Source: an uncultured Oscillibacter sp.
Lineage (GTDB): Bacteria; Bacillota; Clostridia; Oscillospirales; Oscillospiraceae
DNA: 13,167 nucleotides
Assembly: GCA_910587875.1 (NCBI GenBank)
Contig: CAJUOD010000084.1
Coordinates: 1-13,167, forward strand
Direction of reading: 5' to 3'
In this document: positions 1-7,090 of the stretch, one piece after another
How the letters are laid out: the number at the start of each line of letters is the position of its first letter
Position numbering within the stretch: position 1 is the stretch's first letter
Position numbers and translations under genes: made by a program
The notes under the pieces: generated by a model
What the model saw: the letters and a program-made list of their open reading frames with translations, nothing else
Told to the model about the DNA's origin: nothing
The model's database searches: none

Positions 1-49
1 ACGAGATCTTGCTGTGTGACTGGAGTTCAGACGTGTGCTCTTCCGATCT
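1..49. other. Illumina adapter sequence (non-genomic)
   Basis: Bases 1-7 (ACGAGAT) match the end of the Illumina P7 oligonucleotide. Bases 8-15 (CTTGCTGT) occupy the i7 index position. Bases 16-49 match the 34-base TruSeq read-2 primer site, beginning GTGACTGGAGTTC and ending GCTCTTCCGATCT. The order P7 end, 8-base index, read-2 site is exactly that of a library adapter and has no biological explanation. The assembler kept an untrimmed adapter at a contig end. Nothing before about base 50 should be annotated as genome. Confidence 0.97.
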
Positions 50-110
50 TGCATAGCCAACAACTCCGGCGCTGAAACTCTGTGTATATTTTTTGGTGGG
101 GGAGAGGCTG

Positions 111-140
111 AAAAGGGCGCTAAAGTGTGGTGCCCTTTTT
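111..140. terminator. Probable bidirectional intrinsic terminator
   Basis: A 10-bp stem pairs 111-120 (AAAAGGGCGC) with 130-139 (GTGCCCTTTT), with one G-U wobble and a 9-base loop. The plus strand ends in a run of five T (136-140), and the minus strand gives four T from the A-rich 5' arm. This A-stem-T layout is typical of bidirectional Rho-independent terminators. It may end a plus-strand gene lost at the contig edge and back up the terminator that follows the chemoreceptor. Confidence 0.5.
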
Positions 141-229
141 AAAAGCGTCGTTTTGCGGGTACGACTCCAGCGGGACGGCTGAAAACTGCTGTTTACATCT
201 CTTTTATGACTGATGAAAACCAGAGGTGA

Positions 230-287
230 AAAAACCGGGAAACCACTGATGCCGTAAGCTTTCCGCCTACGGCATCTATAGTGGGTT
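230..287 (-). terminator. Candidate terminator of the chemoreceptor gene
   Basis: A perfect 9-bp inverted repeat pairs GATGCCGTA (248-256) with TACGGCATC (268-276), with an 11-base loop. An outer arm, AACCACT (241-247) with AGTGGGTT (280-287), extends it with a bulge. Read on the minus strand, the stem is followed by TTT, a short CCCGG, and then six T (complement of A 230-235). It lies about 95 bases beyond the chemoreceptor stop. The plus-strand side is also T-rich (TTCTTATTTTG), so it could act in both directions. The interrupted T-tract lowers confidence. Confidence 0.5.
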
Positions 288-379
288 CTTATTTTGTATT
301 GTGTTGACAAAAAAGATACCGTTTCATCCAGTATCCATACGCGAGCGGGCCACCGTATATGCGGCAAATACCTTCGCTC

Positions 380-2047
380 TTACTTCAGGCGAAACGCGGC
401 CACCAGGCTCTTGAGGAGGCTTGCCTGGGAGGAGAGCTCCTGGCTGGCGGCGGCGCTTTCCTCACTGGTGGCGGAGTTGGTCTGCACCACGCTGGAGATC
501 TGGTCAATCCCCTCGGTAACCTGGCAGATCGCGGCGGTCTGCTTCTCCACCGCCTCTACCACGATGGACATTTGGGACGTGACGCCGCCGGCGCTGACGC
601 TGGTGCGGTCCAGAGACTGGGTCACCTCGTTCACCACATGGCTGCCCTCGGCCACGGCCGCGATGGAGCTTTCAATCAGGTCCTTGGTGGCCTTGGCGGC
701 CTCGTCGGACCTGTTGGCTAGGTTGCGGACCTCGTCGGCAACCACGGCAAAGCCCTTCCCGGCCGTTCCGGCCCGGGCCGCCTCCACGGCGGCGTTCAAG
801 GCCAGGATGTTCGTCTGGAAAGCGATGTTCTCGATGGCGGCAATGATTTTGCCGATCTCCTCGGAGGAGCTGGAGATCTTGCCCATCGCCACGTTGAGCT
901 GCTTGACGTATTCCATGCTGACGCCCAGCTGGCCGCCCGCCTGTTCCACAAACCGGCCCGCCTCGCCCGTGGCCTGGGCGGTCCGTTGGGCATTCCCGGA
1001 GATGTCGCTGATGGTGGCGGAGAGCTCCTCCACGGAGCTGGCCTGCTCCGTGGCGCCCTGGGCCAGGGCCTGGGCGGTATTGGACACCTGCTCGGCGCCG
1101 GCGGATACCTGTTCGGCGCTTTCCCGAATCTGGCTCATGGTTTCGTTCAGCTTGGACTGGATGCTGTCCAGGGAGACCTTGATGGACATAAAGTCCCCTA
1201 CGTATTCCTGCCGGGCGGAGGCGGTCAGGTCTCCGGAGGCAATGGAATCCAATATGGAAGCAATCTCGCCTATGTAGGAGCGGAGGCGCCGGATCGTCCT
1301 CTCAAAAATAAGGGCTAACCGGCCCACCTCGTCGTTGGAGCGGATGGTGATACCCTCCTCTTCGCCGCTGGCCAGGCCCAGGTTTCCCTGCTCCAGGCGG
1401 CCGGCCACCCGGGTAATCTCCGCCAGGGGAGCGGAAACGGTCTTTTTCAGGTACGCCGTAAGGAAGAAGATGCACACAATGATAACGGCAAGGCTCACCA
1501 GGGAGGCAAGGATTACCGTCATAAAAATCTGGCGGTTGGCGTCCGCGGAAGAGATGCCGGCGAAAATGAGGCCGTTGACCGCTCCGGCGGCGTCCCGGGT
1601 GGGGACATAGGAGCACAGATATTCCTTATCCAGAATGGTCGCCCTGCCCACATAGCTCTGCCCCTTCTGCAGCACGATTTCGGACAGATCCGAGGACAGC
1701 GTGGTGCCCACGACCCGCTGTCCATTCTGGACCACGGTGGTGTAGGCCCGGGTATTTCCTTCAAAGATGGTAAACTCGCAGCCCATGCGGTTTTTCAGCT
1801 CATCCAGCAGCTGGTTGACGTCCTCCGTGCCGCCGGTCTGGCTCAGGAGGTAATCCAGCATGTTGGTTCCGTTAGTGCAGCGCTGCTCCAGCATTCCGGT
1901 TGCCAAAGAGCGGAACATAATCACACACATGCCCACCGCAAAGACAACGGATATCATCTGCATGATGACCACTACGTTGCCCACCTTTTTGCCGATGCGG
2001 GTCTGCTTTCCTTCTGCGCTCTTTTGTGAAAATTCAATCTTTTTCAT
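380..2047 (-). CDS. Methyl-accepting chemotaxis protein (membrane chemoreceptor)
   Basis: A 555-residue transmembrane chemoreceptor that should sense an extracellular ligand and control CheA through CheW. Visible order: TM1 (about 25-47), an extracellular single-Cache-like sensor (48-174, with GTTLSSDLSEIVLQKGQSYVG and ending in GLIFAGIS), TM2 (175-199), HAMP (200-252), a HAMP-like linker (253-305) and a long signalling coiled coil. The conserved hairpin tip is at about 401-444 (ENIAFQTNILALNAAVEAAR, then GKGFAVVADEVRNLA). A methylation-type stretch, TSEESAAASQEL, is near 526-537. There is no C-terminal NWETF-like CheR-binding pentapeptide. The ATG at 2047 is chosen because GGAG lies 8 bases upstream. 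The in-frame ATG at 2092 coincides with the predicted transcription start and has no spaced SD. No other che gene is in the window. Confidence 0.95.
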   Translation of the reverse strand: MKKIEFSQKSAEGKQTRIGKKVGNVVVIMQMISVVFAVGMCVIMFRSLATGMLEQRCTNGTNMLDYLLSQTGGTEDVNQLLDELKNRMGCEFTIFEGNTRAYTTVVQNGQRVVGTTLSSDLSEIVLQKGQSYVGRATILDKEYLCSYVPTRDAAGAVNGLIFAGISSADANRQIFMTVILASLVSLAVIIVCIFFLTAYLKKTVSAPLAEITRVAGRLEQGNLGLASGEEEGITIRSNDEVGRLALIFERTIRRLRSYIGEIASILDSIASGDLTASARQEYVGDFMSIKVSLDSIQSKLNETMSQIRESAEQVSAGAEQVSNTAQALAQGATEQASSVEELSATISDISGNAQRTAQATGEAGRFVEQAGGQLGVSMEYVKQLNVAMGKISSSSEEIGKIIAAIENIAFQTNILALNAAVEAARAGTAGKGFAVVADEVRNLANRSDEAAKATKDLIESSIAAVAEGSHVVNEVTQSLDRTSVSAGGVTSQMSIVVEAVEKQTAAICQVTEGIDQISSVVQTNSATSEESAAASQELSSQASLLKSLVAAFRLK

Positions 2048-2097
2048 AGATGCTACTCCGTCTGTCAGAATTAAAAATTGGCACACAGCCATCCCCC

Positions 2098-2126
2098 CTT
2101 ATACTGAGGGGCCATTGGTTTTGCAA
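2098..2126 (-). promoter_or_regulatory. Predicted sigma-A promoter of the chemoreceptor gene
   Basis: On the minus strand TTGCAA (2121-2126, 4 of 6 matches to TTGACA) is followed after exactly 17 bases by TATAAG (2098-2103, 5 of 6 matches to TATAAT). The predicted start, near 2091, leaves a leader of about 44 bases before the chosen ATG at 2047. This suggests the receptor can be transcribed separately from the upstream kinases. Confidence 0.5.
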
Positions 2127-2150
2127 GCCCTTCTTTCGCCCTGCCGGCGC

Positions 2151-2178
2151 TTGGCGCCGTCTCGGAAGACGGTGCCAA
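2151..2178 (-). terminator. Hairpin downstream of the membrane kinase gene, without a U-tract
   Basis: TTGGCGCCGTC (2151-2161) and GACGGTGCCAA (2168-2178) form an 11-position inverted repeat with one imperfect position and a 6-base loop. It lies about 50 bases beyond the kinase stop and just upstream of the chemoreceptor promoter. No T-run follows on the minus strand, so it is a weak candidate for an intrinsic terminator and may only protect or structure the 3' end of the kinase mRNA. Confidence 0.3.
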
Positions 2179-2228
2179 ATGTCATAAAAATATGTTCGCG
2201 GCGGACGGTTCAGGCCTCCCGCATTCCC

Positions 2229-4415
2229 TTATTTCAAATGCTTCTTTAATTTGCAGGTGACCGCCTGAATATCAATCGGCTTCGCCAGGTGGTCGTTCAT
2301 GCCGCACGCCAGGCACTTTTGAATATCCTCTGAAAACGCGTCGGCGGTCATGGCGATGATGGGAAGATCCGCGTCCGCCCGGTCCAGTCCCCGGATGGCC
2401 CCGGTCGCCTCGTAGCCGTCCATGACCGGCATCCGCACATCCATAAGAATCGCGTCGTAGTACCCGGCCGGAGAGCTCCTGAATTTCTCTACGCAGATTT
2501 CTCCGTTTTCGGCCCAGTTCAATTCCAGCTCAAGGACGGAAAGCAGCTCCCTTGCCACCTCCCAGTTCAGCTCGTTGTCCTCTGCCAGCAAAACGCGCCT
2601 TCCCTTCAGGTCCACGCCGCCTGCTTTCCCAGCGCCCTCCGCGGACTCCGCTGCCGCGGGCGCCGCCGCCCGTTCCAGATTGAGCACCACATGGAACTCG
2701 CTGCCCCGGCCTTGTTCGCTGCGGACCGAAATCGTTCCGCCCATGGCGTCCACAATGCACTTGGTAATCGCCATGCCCAGCCCGGACCCCTCTGTCTTCC
2801 GGACCCGGGTGTTGTCCTCCCTGCTGAAAGACTCGAATATCACCTTCTGATACTCCTTTGACATGCCGATGCCCGTATCGCTTACCAGGAAGTGGGTGCG
2901 GACCCTGGAAGCGTCCTCCGGCAGCGCCTCCTGATATACGGTCATCTGAACCGAGCCCTTCTCCGGGGTAAATTTCACGGCGTTTCCCAAAAGGTTAATC
3001 AAAACCTGATTCAGCCGCACGCCGTCGCAGTACACGTTTTCCGAGAGGATTTCCCGGGCAATCACTTTGAACTGCTGGTTCTTCGCCGCGACCTGGGGCT
3101 GCATGATGTTGACGATGCTGTCTATGGCCTCCCTCAGCGGCATTGGCTCCACATTCAGCGTCATTTTGCCACTTTCGATTTTGGAGATATCCAGTACGTC
3201 GTTGATAAGTCCCAGCAGGTGCTTGCTGGACAGCGCGATCTTTCCCAGGTAATCCCGTACCTGCTCCGGGTTGTCCGCATTGTCCAGGGCCAAAGAGGTC
3301 ATGCCGATGATGGCGTTCATGGGGGTGCGGATGTCATGGCTCATGCTGGACAGGAATTCCTGCTTTGCCGAGTTGGCCTGTTCCGCCTCCTTCCGGGCCT
3401 GCTCTGCGGCCTCCCGGGCCGCGTCCATCTCCGCGTTCACGCGCTTCAGCTCCGCCACCTGGTTCCGGAACAGCTTTAAGTACTGGAAGAATATGCAAAG
3501 GAGCATGGCGATCACCGCTAGGGAGGCGGCGTAGACAATGACGAGCCACCGGTTCCCCATGCCGGAAATGGCGTTGTCCAGCCTCTCGAAGGGGAGGACC
3601 GTCACCAGATACCACTCGCAGTAGGGGAGATTCGTGCAGTATATGTGGCGGCGCGATCCGCCGTTTTGCACAACCGCAGAATAGTCCTCACCGGCGCTCA
3701 TGGCGGCCTTCAGCTGTTCAATGCAGGCGTCCGCGTCCTGCTCGTCAAAGATATCGCCAAGCCGGTCAAAATAGTTTTCGTGGGCATCTCCCTCGTTCCC
3801 CACGACGTAGCTTCCGTCCTTCCGGAGAACAAAGGAATAACTCAGCGACTGGTCCGAGTCCAGGAACAGAACCTCGCCCATATATTTGGTGGAAAGCCCC
3901 ACCACGATGGCAAGGCTGCCGCCGCCGTCGGACATGGGGTATTCGCAGGGAACGCCGAACAAGATCACGCCGTCTCCGCCGCTGTCGGAGGCGGAGGCCG
4001 CCTTGCGCTCCCCGTTCCGCAGGCTCTCCAAAAAGGGCTCCGGATGGTTGAGCTCCACGGGGTCCCCGAAAATCATCTCAAGTCCGCCGTCGGGCGCATA
4101 CAGGGCGGCGCACAGAAAGTGCCTTGCCCTTGCGCCGTATTCGATCTCCTCCCTCGTTCCGTAGCCGGACTCCCCATCCCCTGCCGCGATGCGCGCGATG
4201 GACTCCGCCATGGTCAGGCGGAGCTCAATGATCGTTTCAAAGTGCAGCGACACCTGCTCGTTCATTCCCGCCATATAGGCGGTGCCGATCTCCTCAATGG
4301 TATGCTCACTCATATTGTGAATGGAGAGTCCAAGGAACGAAAACACCAAAATTGTGAGACATATCATCACCGCGATGCTGCTTCGCAAAGACCGCGGCAA
4401 AATTTTGTTTTTCAT
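2229..4415 (-). CDS. Membrane-bound hybrid sensor histidine kinase with C-terminal receiver
   Basis: A 728-residue hybrid kinase. TM1 lies at about 12-33, followed by a large extracellular double-Cache-like sensor (about 35-285), TM2 (289-311) and a charged coiled coil (317-350). The HisKA domain has SMSHDIRTP with phospho-acceptor His360. The ATPase domain has the N box LINLLGNAVKF (N478), G1 DTGIGM (513-518) and G2 GSGLGMAI. After an Ala-rich linker comes a receiver (606-728) with acidic E612/D613, phospho-acceptor Asp659 in LMDVRMP, T690 and K712. It should autophosphorylate on His and pass phosphate to its own Asp; no HPt or DNA-binding domain follows. The ATG at 4415 is preferred because the first membrane helix begins just after it, with GGAG 11 bases upstream. 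The ATG at 4472, adding 19 residues, remains possible. It is probably cotranscribed with the kinase upstream. Confidence 0.93.
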   Translation of the reverse strand: MKNKILPRSLRSSIAVMICLTILVFSFLGLSIHNMSEHTIEEIGTAYMAGMNEQVSLHFETIIELRLTMAESIARIAAGDGESGYGTREEIEYGARARHFLCAALYAPDGGLEMIFGDPVELNHPEPFLESLRNGERKAASASDSGGDGVILFGVPCEYPMSDGGGSLAIVVGLSTKYMGEVLFLDSDQSLSYSFVLRKDGSYVVGNEGDAHENYFDRLGDIFDEQDADACIEQLKAAMSAGEDYSAVVQNGGSRRHIYCTNLPYCEWYLVTVLPFERLDNAISGMGNRWLVIVYAASLAVIAMLLCIFFQYLKLFRNQVAELKRVNAEMDAAREAAEQARKEAEQANSAKQEFLSSMSHDIRTPMNAIIGMTSLALDNADNPEQVRDYLGKIALSSKHLLGLINDVLDISKIESGKMTLNVEPMPLREAIDSIVNIMQPQVAAKNQQFKVIAREILSENVYCDGVRLNQVLINLLGNAVKFTPEKGSVQMTVYQEALPEDASRVRTHFLVSDTGIGMSKEYQKVIFESFSREDNTRVRKTEGSGLGMAITKCIVDAMGGTISVRSEQGRGSEFHVVLNLERAAAPAAAESAEGAGKAGGVDLKGRRVLLAEDNELNWEVARELLSVLELELNWAENGEICVEKFRSSPAGYYDAILMDVRMPVMDGYEATGAIRGLDRADADLPIIAMTADAFSEDIQKCLACGMNDHLAKPIDIQAVTCKLKKHLK

Positions 4416-4485
4416 ACGTTTTCCATCTCCACAGTTCTCAAGCGTCCAATCCGCCTGACTCCCGGCCGTCATGCGCTTCCCGCCC

Positions 4486-6669
4486 CTAACGGCCTCTCAG
4501 TCTGTTCATGGCCTGGAACATCCTGCGGATGTCCACCGGCTTTGCCAGGTGCTCGTTCATCCCCGCGTCCTTTGCCAGGGCCACATCCTCCTCAAAGGCG
4601 TTGGCCGACAGCGCGATGATGGGCACGGTTCCGGCGTCCGGCCGCTCCAGGCCGCGGATGACCCGGGCCGCCTCATATCCGCTCATCACCGGCATCATCA
4701 AATCCATCAGGATGCAGTCGAACATCCCCGGGGCGGACGCCTCAAACGCGTCCACAGCGGCCTTCCCGTCATTTGCGGTGACAACCTCCGCCCCCGCGTC
4801 CTTGAGAATATATTCTACAATTTCGCAGTTGATCTTGTTGTCCTCCACCAGGAGCACCCGCATCCCGGCGACGTCGCCCTGCTCCTCCGGCTCCTCAGCC
4901 GCGGGCCGGCTGCTCCACGCTTCGTCCACCCGGATGGGCAGGGTGATCTGAACCACGCTTCCCTGGCCCAGCCGGCTGTCCACCGTGACGGTTCCCCCCA
5001 GCCGGTCCACCAGTTTTTTTACGATGGACATGCCAAGCCCCACGCCGTTGTAATTGGTCCTCGCGCCCTGGTGCTCCTGGGTGAAGGGCTCAAAAATGTG
5101 CTTCTTAAAGTCCTCTCCAATGCCGATCCCGGTATCCTCCACAACAAACCGGACGTTTGCGGTCCCCTCGTGGAAGGCGGCCTCCTCCGCCCGGACAAAC
5201 ACGGAGCCGTCGGGCCGGTTATATTTGAGAGCGTTGTCCATGACGCTCATCAGGATCTGCTTTAAGTACAGCGGATTTCCAATCGCCCTGCTGTGCCGCA
5301 GGCCGGACGCATCCAGCTCCAGCCGGACGGCCCGTTCCTCCGCCAGGGGAGACAACATCGTAATGCAGTCCTCCAGCACGGCGCAGAGGTCAAAAGGCTC
5401 CTCCACCGCCGCCGGCCAGCCACTCTCCAGCCTGCTCATTTGAAGGACGTCGTTCACCAGGGACAGCAGGTGCTCCGCCGACACGCGGATCTTATTCCGG
5501 CAGTCCCTCTGCCGCTCCGGGTTGTCCTGGCTCTTTTCCAGAATAGCCAGCATTCCCAGGATCCCGTTGATGGGCGTGCGGAGGTCATGGGACATGTGGG
5601 AGAGGAACTCGCTTTTTGCTGAGTTTGCCCGCCTTACCCGCTCCAAAAGCTCCATGATGGACTGCTCCTGTTTTTTCCGCGTCACCATGGTCTCCGTGAT
5701 ATCCTGATGGTATCCGTTCAGGCAGGCGCCCGGTTTTTCAAAGGTCTTGTCCGGCACACCGCCGCAGCGGACATAGATTTTGCCCAGCTCCGGATGGTTC
5801 CAGGGGTAGATCACCTCGGCCCGCCCGGTCTTCAGCATTTCCTGTACCGCCTCGCGGACCATCTCCGTATAGTCGGGCGCGATACGCGCAAACCAGTGCT
5901 GGTAGCACTCCTCCGGCCCGATGCCATCCGGCACGCCCAGGAGAATCCGCATGGTCCGGTCCGCATACATCCTGGGCCGGCAGCCCTCCTCCAGCTCGAT
6001 GGTCCAGATGCCGGTCCTGGCTCCCTCCAGAATGTCCTCCAGGCTCTGCCGCCCCTCCAGATAGCTCCTCTTTTGAAGCTCCCGGAACAGGTCGCGGCGC
6101 TTCAGGGAGGACACGATAAAGTACGCCGCCGTCTGGAGCATGTTCGACGCGTACTCCAGTGACTTCACAGGGGGATTGTCCACGCCGTAAAAGCCGATGA
6201 TCCGTTTCTTATCGTACAGGGGCACCACCACAAGGGACTGGATGCTCTGCCGCTTCAGATTCTCGTACTGAAGCGGCTCCAACTCCCGGATATCCTCCAC
6301 GTTTTTAATGACAATATGCCCGCCGACGCTGAAATTCCGGTACCAGCTGGCACACACCTCTGGGGGGACGTTTTGAAGGTTCTCCTGTTCCGGCTCCACC
6401 CCGTCGGCCACCCACTCATAGGTGTTGTCGTCGCTGCCGGACTCGTTCTGCTCGAAGATATAGGTCCGCTCCCCGTTCAGAGCCTTTCCCAGGTGCTCCA
6501 GCAGCACCTTGAGCGACTGATCCGGGGTTTCCTCCAGCAGAGCGACACGAAGGCCCTCGTTAATGATGGCCTCCAAATTCTGGACGCTCCGCATGCCGCT
6601 GTGCCGCTCCTGGACCTCCATGGTCGGAGTGCCCTCCCCGGCCGGTAAGAGTTCCCTTGCATAATCCAT
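4486..6669 (-). CDS. Soluble hybrid sensor histidine kinase (GAF-PAS-HisKA-HATPase-REC)
   Basis: A 727-residue kinase with no membrane segment, so it probably reads a cytoplasmic signal. A GAF-like domain (about 28-190; ERTYIFEQN, SLVVVPLYDKKRIIGFYGVDN) is followed by a PAS domain (about 210-328; GIWTIEL, ending GYHQDIT). HisKA follows, with HMSHDLRTP and His361. The ATPase domain has N479 in MDNALKYN, G1 EDTGIGIG and G2 NGVGLGMSI. The receiver (about 603-727) has LLVEDN, phospho-acceptor Asp656 in LMDLMMP, S688 in place of Thr, and K710. The start at 6669 is well supported: GGAGGA lies 7 bases upstream. It is the first gene after a good promoter and is followed by the membrane hybrid kinase, whose receiver has the same layout (MDxxMPVMxGYEA, then ADAF or ANAF, then HLAKP), suggesting related proteins. 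No HPt or output domain is present. Confidence 0.93.
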   Translation of the reverse strand: MDYARELLPAGEGTPTMEVQERHSGMRSVQNLEAIINEGLRVALLEETPDQSLKVLLEHLGKALNGERTYIFEQNESGSDDNTYEWVADGVEPEQENLQNVPPEVCASWYRNFSVGGHIVIKNVEDIRELEPLQYENLKRQSIQSLVVVPLYDKKRIIGFYGVDNPPVKSLEYASNMLQTAAYFIVSSLKRRDLFRELQKRSYLEGRQSLEDILEGARTGIWTIELEEGCRPRMYADRTMRILLGVPDGIGPEECYQHWFARIAPDYTEMVREAVQEMLKTGRAEVIYPWNHPELGKIYVRCGGVPDKTFEKPGACLNGYHQDITETMVTRKKQEQSIMELLERVRRANSAKSEFLSHMSHDLRTPINGILGMLAILEKSQDNPERQRDCRNKIRVSAEHLLSLVNDVLQMSRLESGWPAAVEEPFDLCAVLEDCITMLSPLAEERAVRLELDASGLRHSRAIGNPLYLKQILMSVMDNALKYNRPDGSVFVRAEEAAFHEGTANVRFVVEDTGIGIGEDFKKHIFEPFTQEHQGARTNYNGVGLGMSIVKKLVDRLGGTVTVDSRLGQGSVVQITLPIRVDEAWSSRPAAEEPEEQGDVAGMRVLLVEDNKINCEIVEYILKDAGAEVVTANDGKAAVDAFEASAPGMFDCILMDLMMPVMSGYEAARVIRGLERPDAGTVPIIALSANAFEEDVALAKDAGMNEHLAKPVDIRRMFQAMNRLRGR

Positions 6670-6727
6670 AAGCCCGTCCTCCGCTTTCTCCTCACAGCTT
6701 TACTGCAAAAGTCGGAAAATCCCTGTC

Positions 6728-6756
6728 ATAATATCATATAGGTCTTACTGCGTCAA
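6728..6756 (-). promoter_or_regulatory. Predicted sigma-A promoter of the tandem hybrid kinases
   Basis: On the minus strand TTGACG (6751-6756, 5 of 6) is followed after exactly 17 bases by TATTAT (6728-6733, 5 of 6). The predicted start near 6721 gives a leader of about 50 bases carrying the GGAGGA site of the soluble kinase. The -35 overlaps the degenerate 3' end of the rubrerythrin relic. A 6-bp inverted repeat (TGCGTC 6749-6754, GACGCA 6763-6768) overlaps the -35. Confidence 0.65.
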
Positions 6757-7022
6757 TGAAAAGACGCAAAAAACATATGCGGGGCAGACAGGACAGATCT
6801 CTGGGGCAGACGTGCCCACCACGATATGCCCGCAGTTCCGGCACTTCCAAACCTTGACCTCGCTCTTTTTGAAGACCTCCTGGGCCGCCACATTGCGGAG
6901 CAGGGCCCGATACCCTCCAGCTCCTTGAACCACATCTTGGCGTGCTCTTTTTCGTTGCCTGCGGTTTTCAGAAACAGGGCGGCAATCTGCTTGAAGCCCT
7001 CCTTCTTGGCTTTGGAGGCGAG
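6745..7022 (-). pseudogene. Rubrerythrin remnant (N-terminally truncated, internal frameshifting deletion)
   Basis: Read on the minus strand, 7022 down to about 6906 encodes a piece of the rubrerythrin ferritin-like domain (LASKAKKEGFKQ, then TAGNEKEHAKMWFKELEGIG). It then jumps frame into the later part, YRALLRNVAAQEVFKKSE, and the rubredoxin-like Fe(SCys)4 domain (VWKCRNCGHIVVGTSAPEIC and PVC) down to about 6778. Both CxxC pairs are present. The first di-iron helix, with its AGESQARxRY-type motif, is absent. About 50 residues between GIG and YRALL are missing, and the last residues do not match the usual family tail. Rubrerythrin is normally a peroxide-reducing di-iron protein of about 180-195 residues; this remnant cannot make one. 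The deletion point is the 9-mer GGTATCGGG (complement 6906-6914). No start or SD is preserved. Confidence 0.8.
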
Positions 7023-7082
7023 GACTATAAGACCATCTTTATCACGGCGCAGTCTGACGTATATACCGTGCGCCTGCGCTGA
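7011..7082 (+). pseudogene. C-terminal fragment resembling SMP-30/gluconolactonase
   Basis: A plus-strand frame from 7011 encodes FGGED, then YKTIFITAQSDVYTVRLR, then TGA at 7080-7082. This resembles the last strand of SMP-30/gluconolactonase-like beta-propellers, whose C termini read roughly FGG-D-KTLFIT---S-YRVRL. A strong plus-strand terminator begins 8 bases after the stop, as expected for a true gene end. Upstream, the sequence changes abruptly into rubrerythrin in antisense, so only the last 23 codons survive. The original gene would have converged on the glycerol-dehydrogenase-like gene. The family call is from remembered consensus over a short stretch and could be wrong; that a plus-strand gene once ended here is better supported than which gene it was. 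Confidence 0.5.
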
Positions 7083-7090
7083 GATTAAGG

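Larger units (their letters stand above)
50..379. other. Intergenic region without a recognisable gene
   Basis: These 330 bases between the adapter and the chemoreceptor stop codon hold two hairpins (111-139 and 241-287, listed separately) and no gene I can support. One plus-strand frame is open from base 50 to a TAA at 140-142 (30 codons), but its product resembles nothing I know and its end lies inside the first hairpin. It could be the tail of a gene cut off by the contig end. Base composition is visibly more AT-rich than in the flanking genes. Confidence 0.6.

Noticed and set aside
304..309. Perfect TTGACA on the plus strand
   Set aside because: No -10-like hexamer lies at 16-18 bases (the best, TATCCA, is 22 away), and no plus-strand gene follows.
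294..1277. 327-codon plus-strand open frame opposite the chemoreceptor
   Set aside because: It is the antisense reading of the conserved chemoreceptor signalling domain, with no family features of its own.
2048..2092. Longer chemoreceptor start at 2092
   Set aside because: The G-run directly abuts the ATG, and the predicted -10 box lies at 2098-2103, so this codon would be at the transcript's first base. The 15 extra residues do not resemble a receptor N terminus.
3645..4619. 324-codon plus-strand open frame spanning two kinase genes
   Set aside because: It crosses the ends of two convincing minus-strand genes, and no domain or ribosome binding site supports it.
6749..6768. Inverted repeat TGCGTC/GACGCA as a terminator of the rubrerythrin remnant
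   Set aside because: On the minus strand the T-run precedes rather than follows the stem, and the stem is only 6 bp. It may be an operator or chance.
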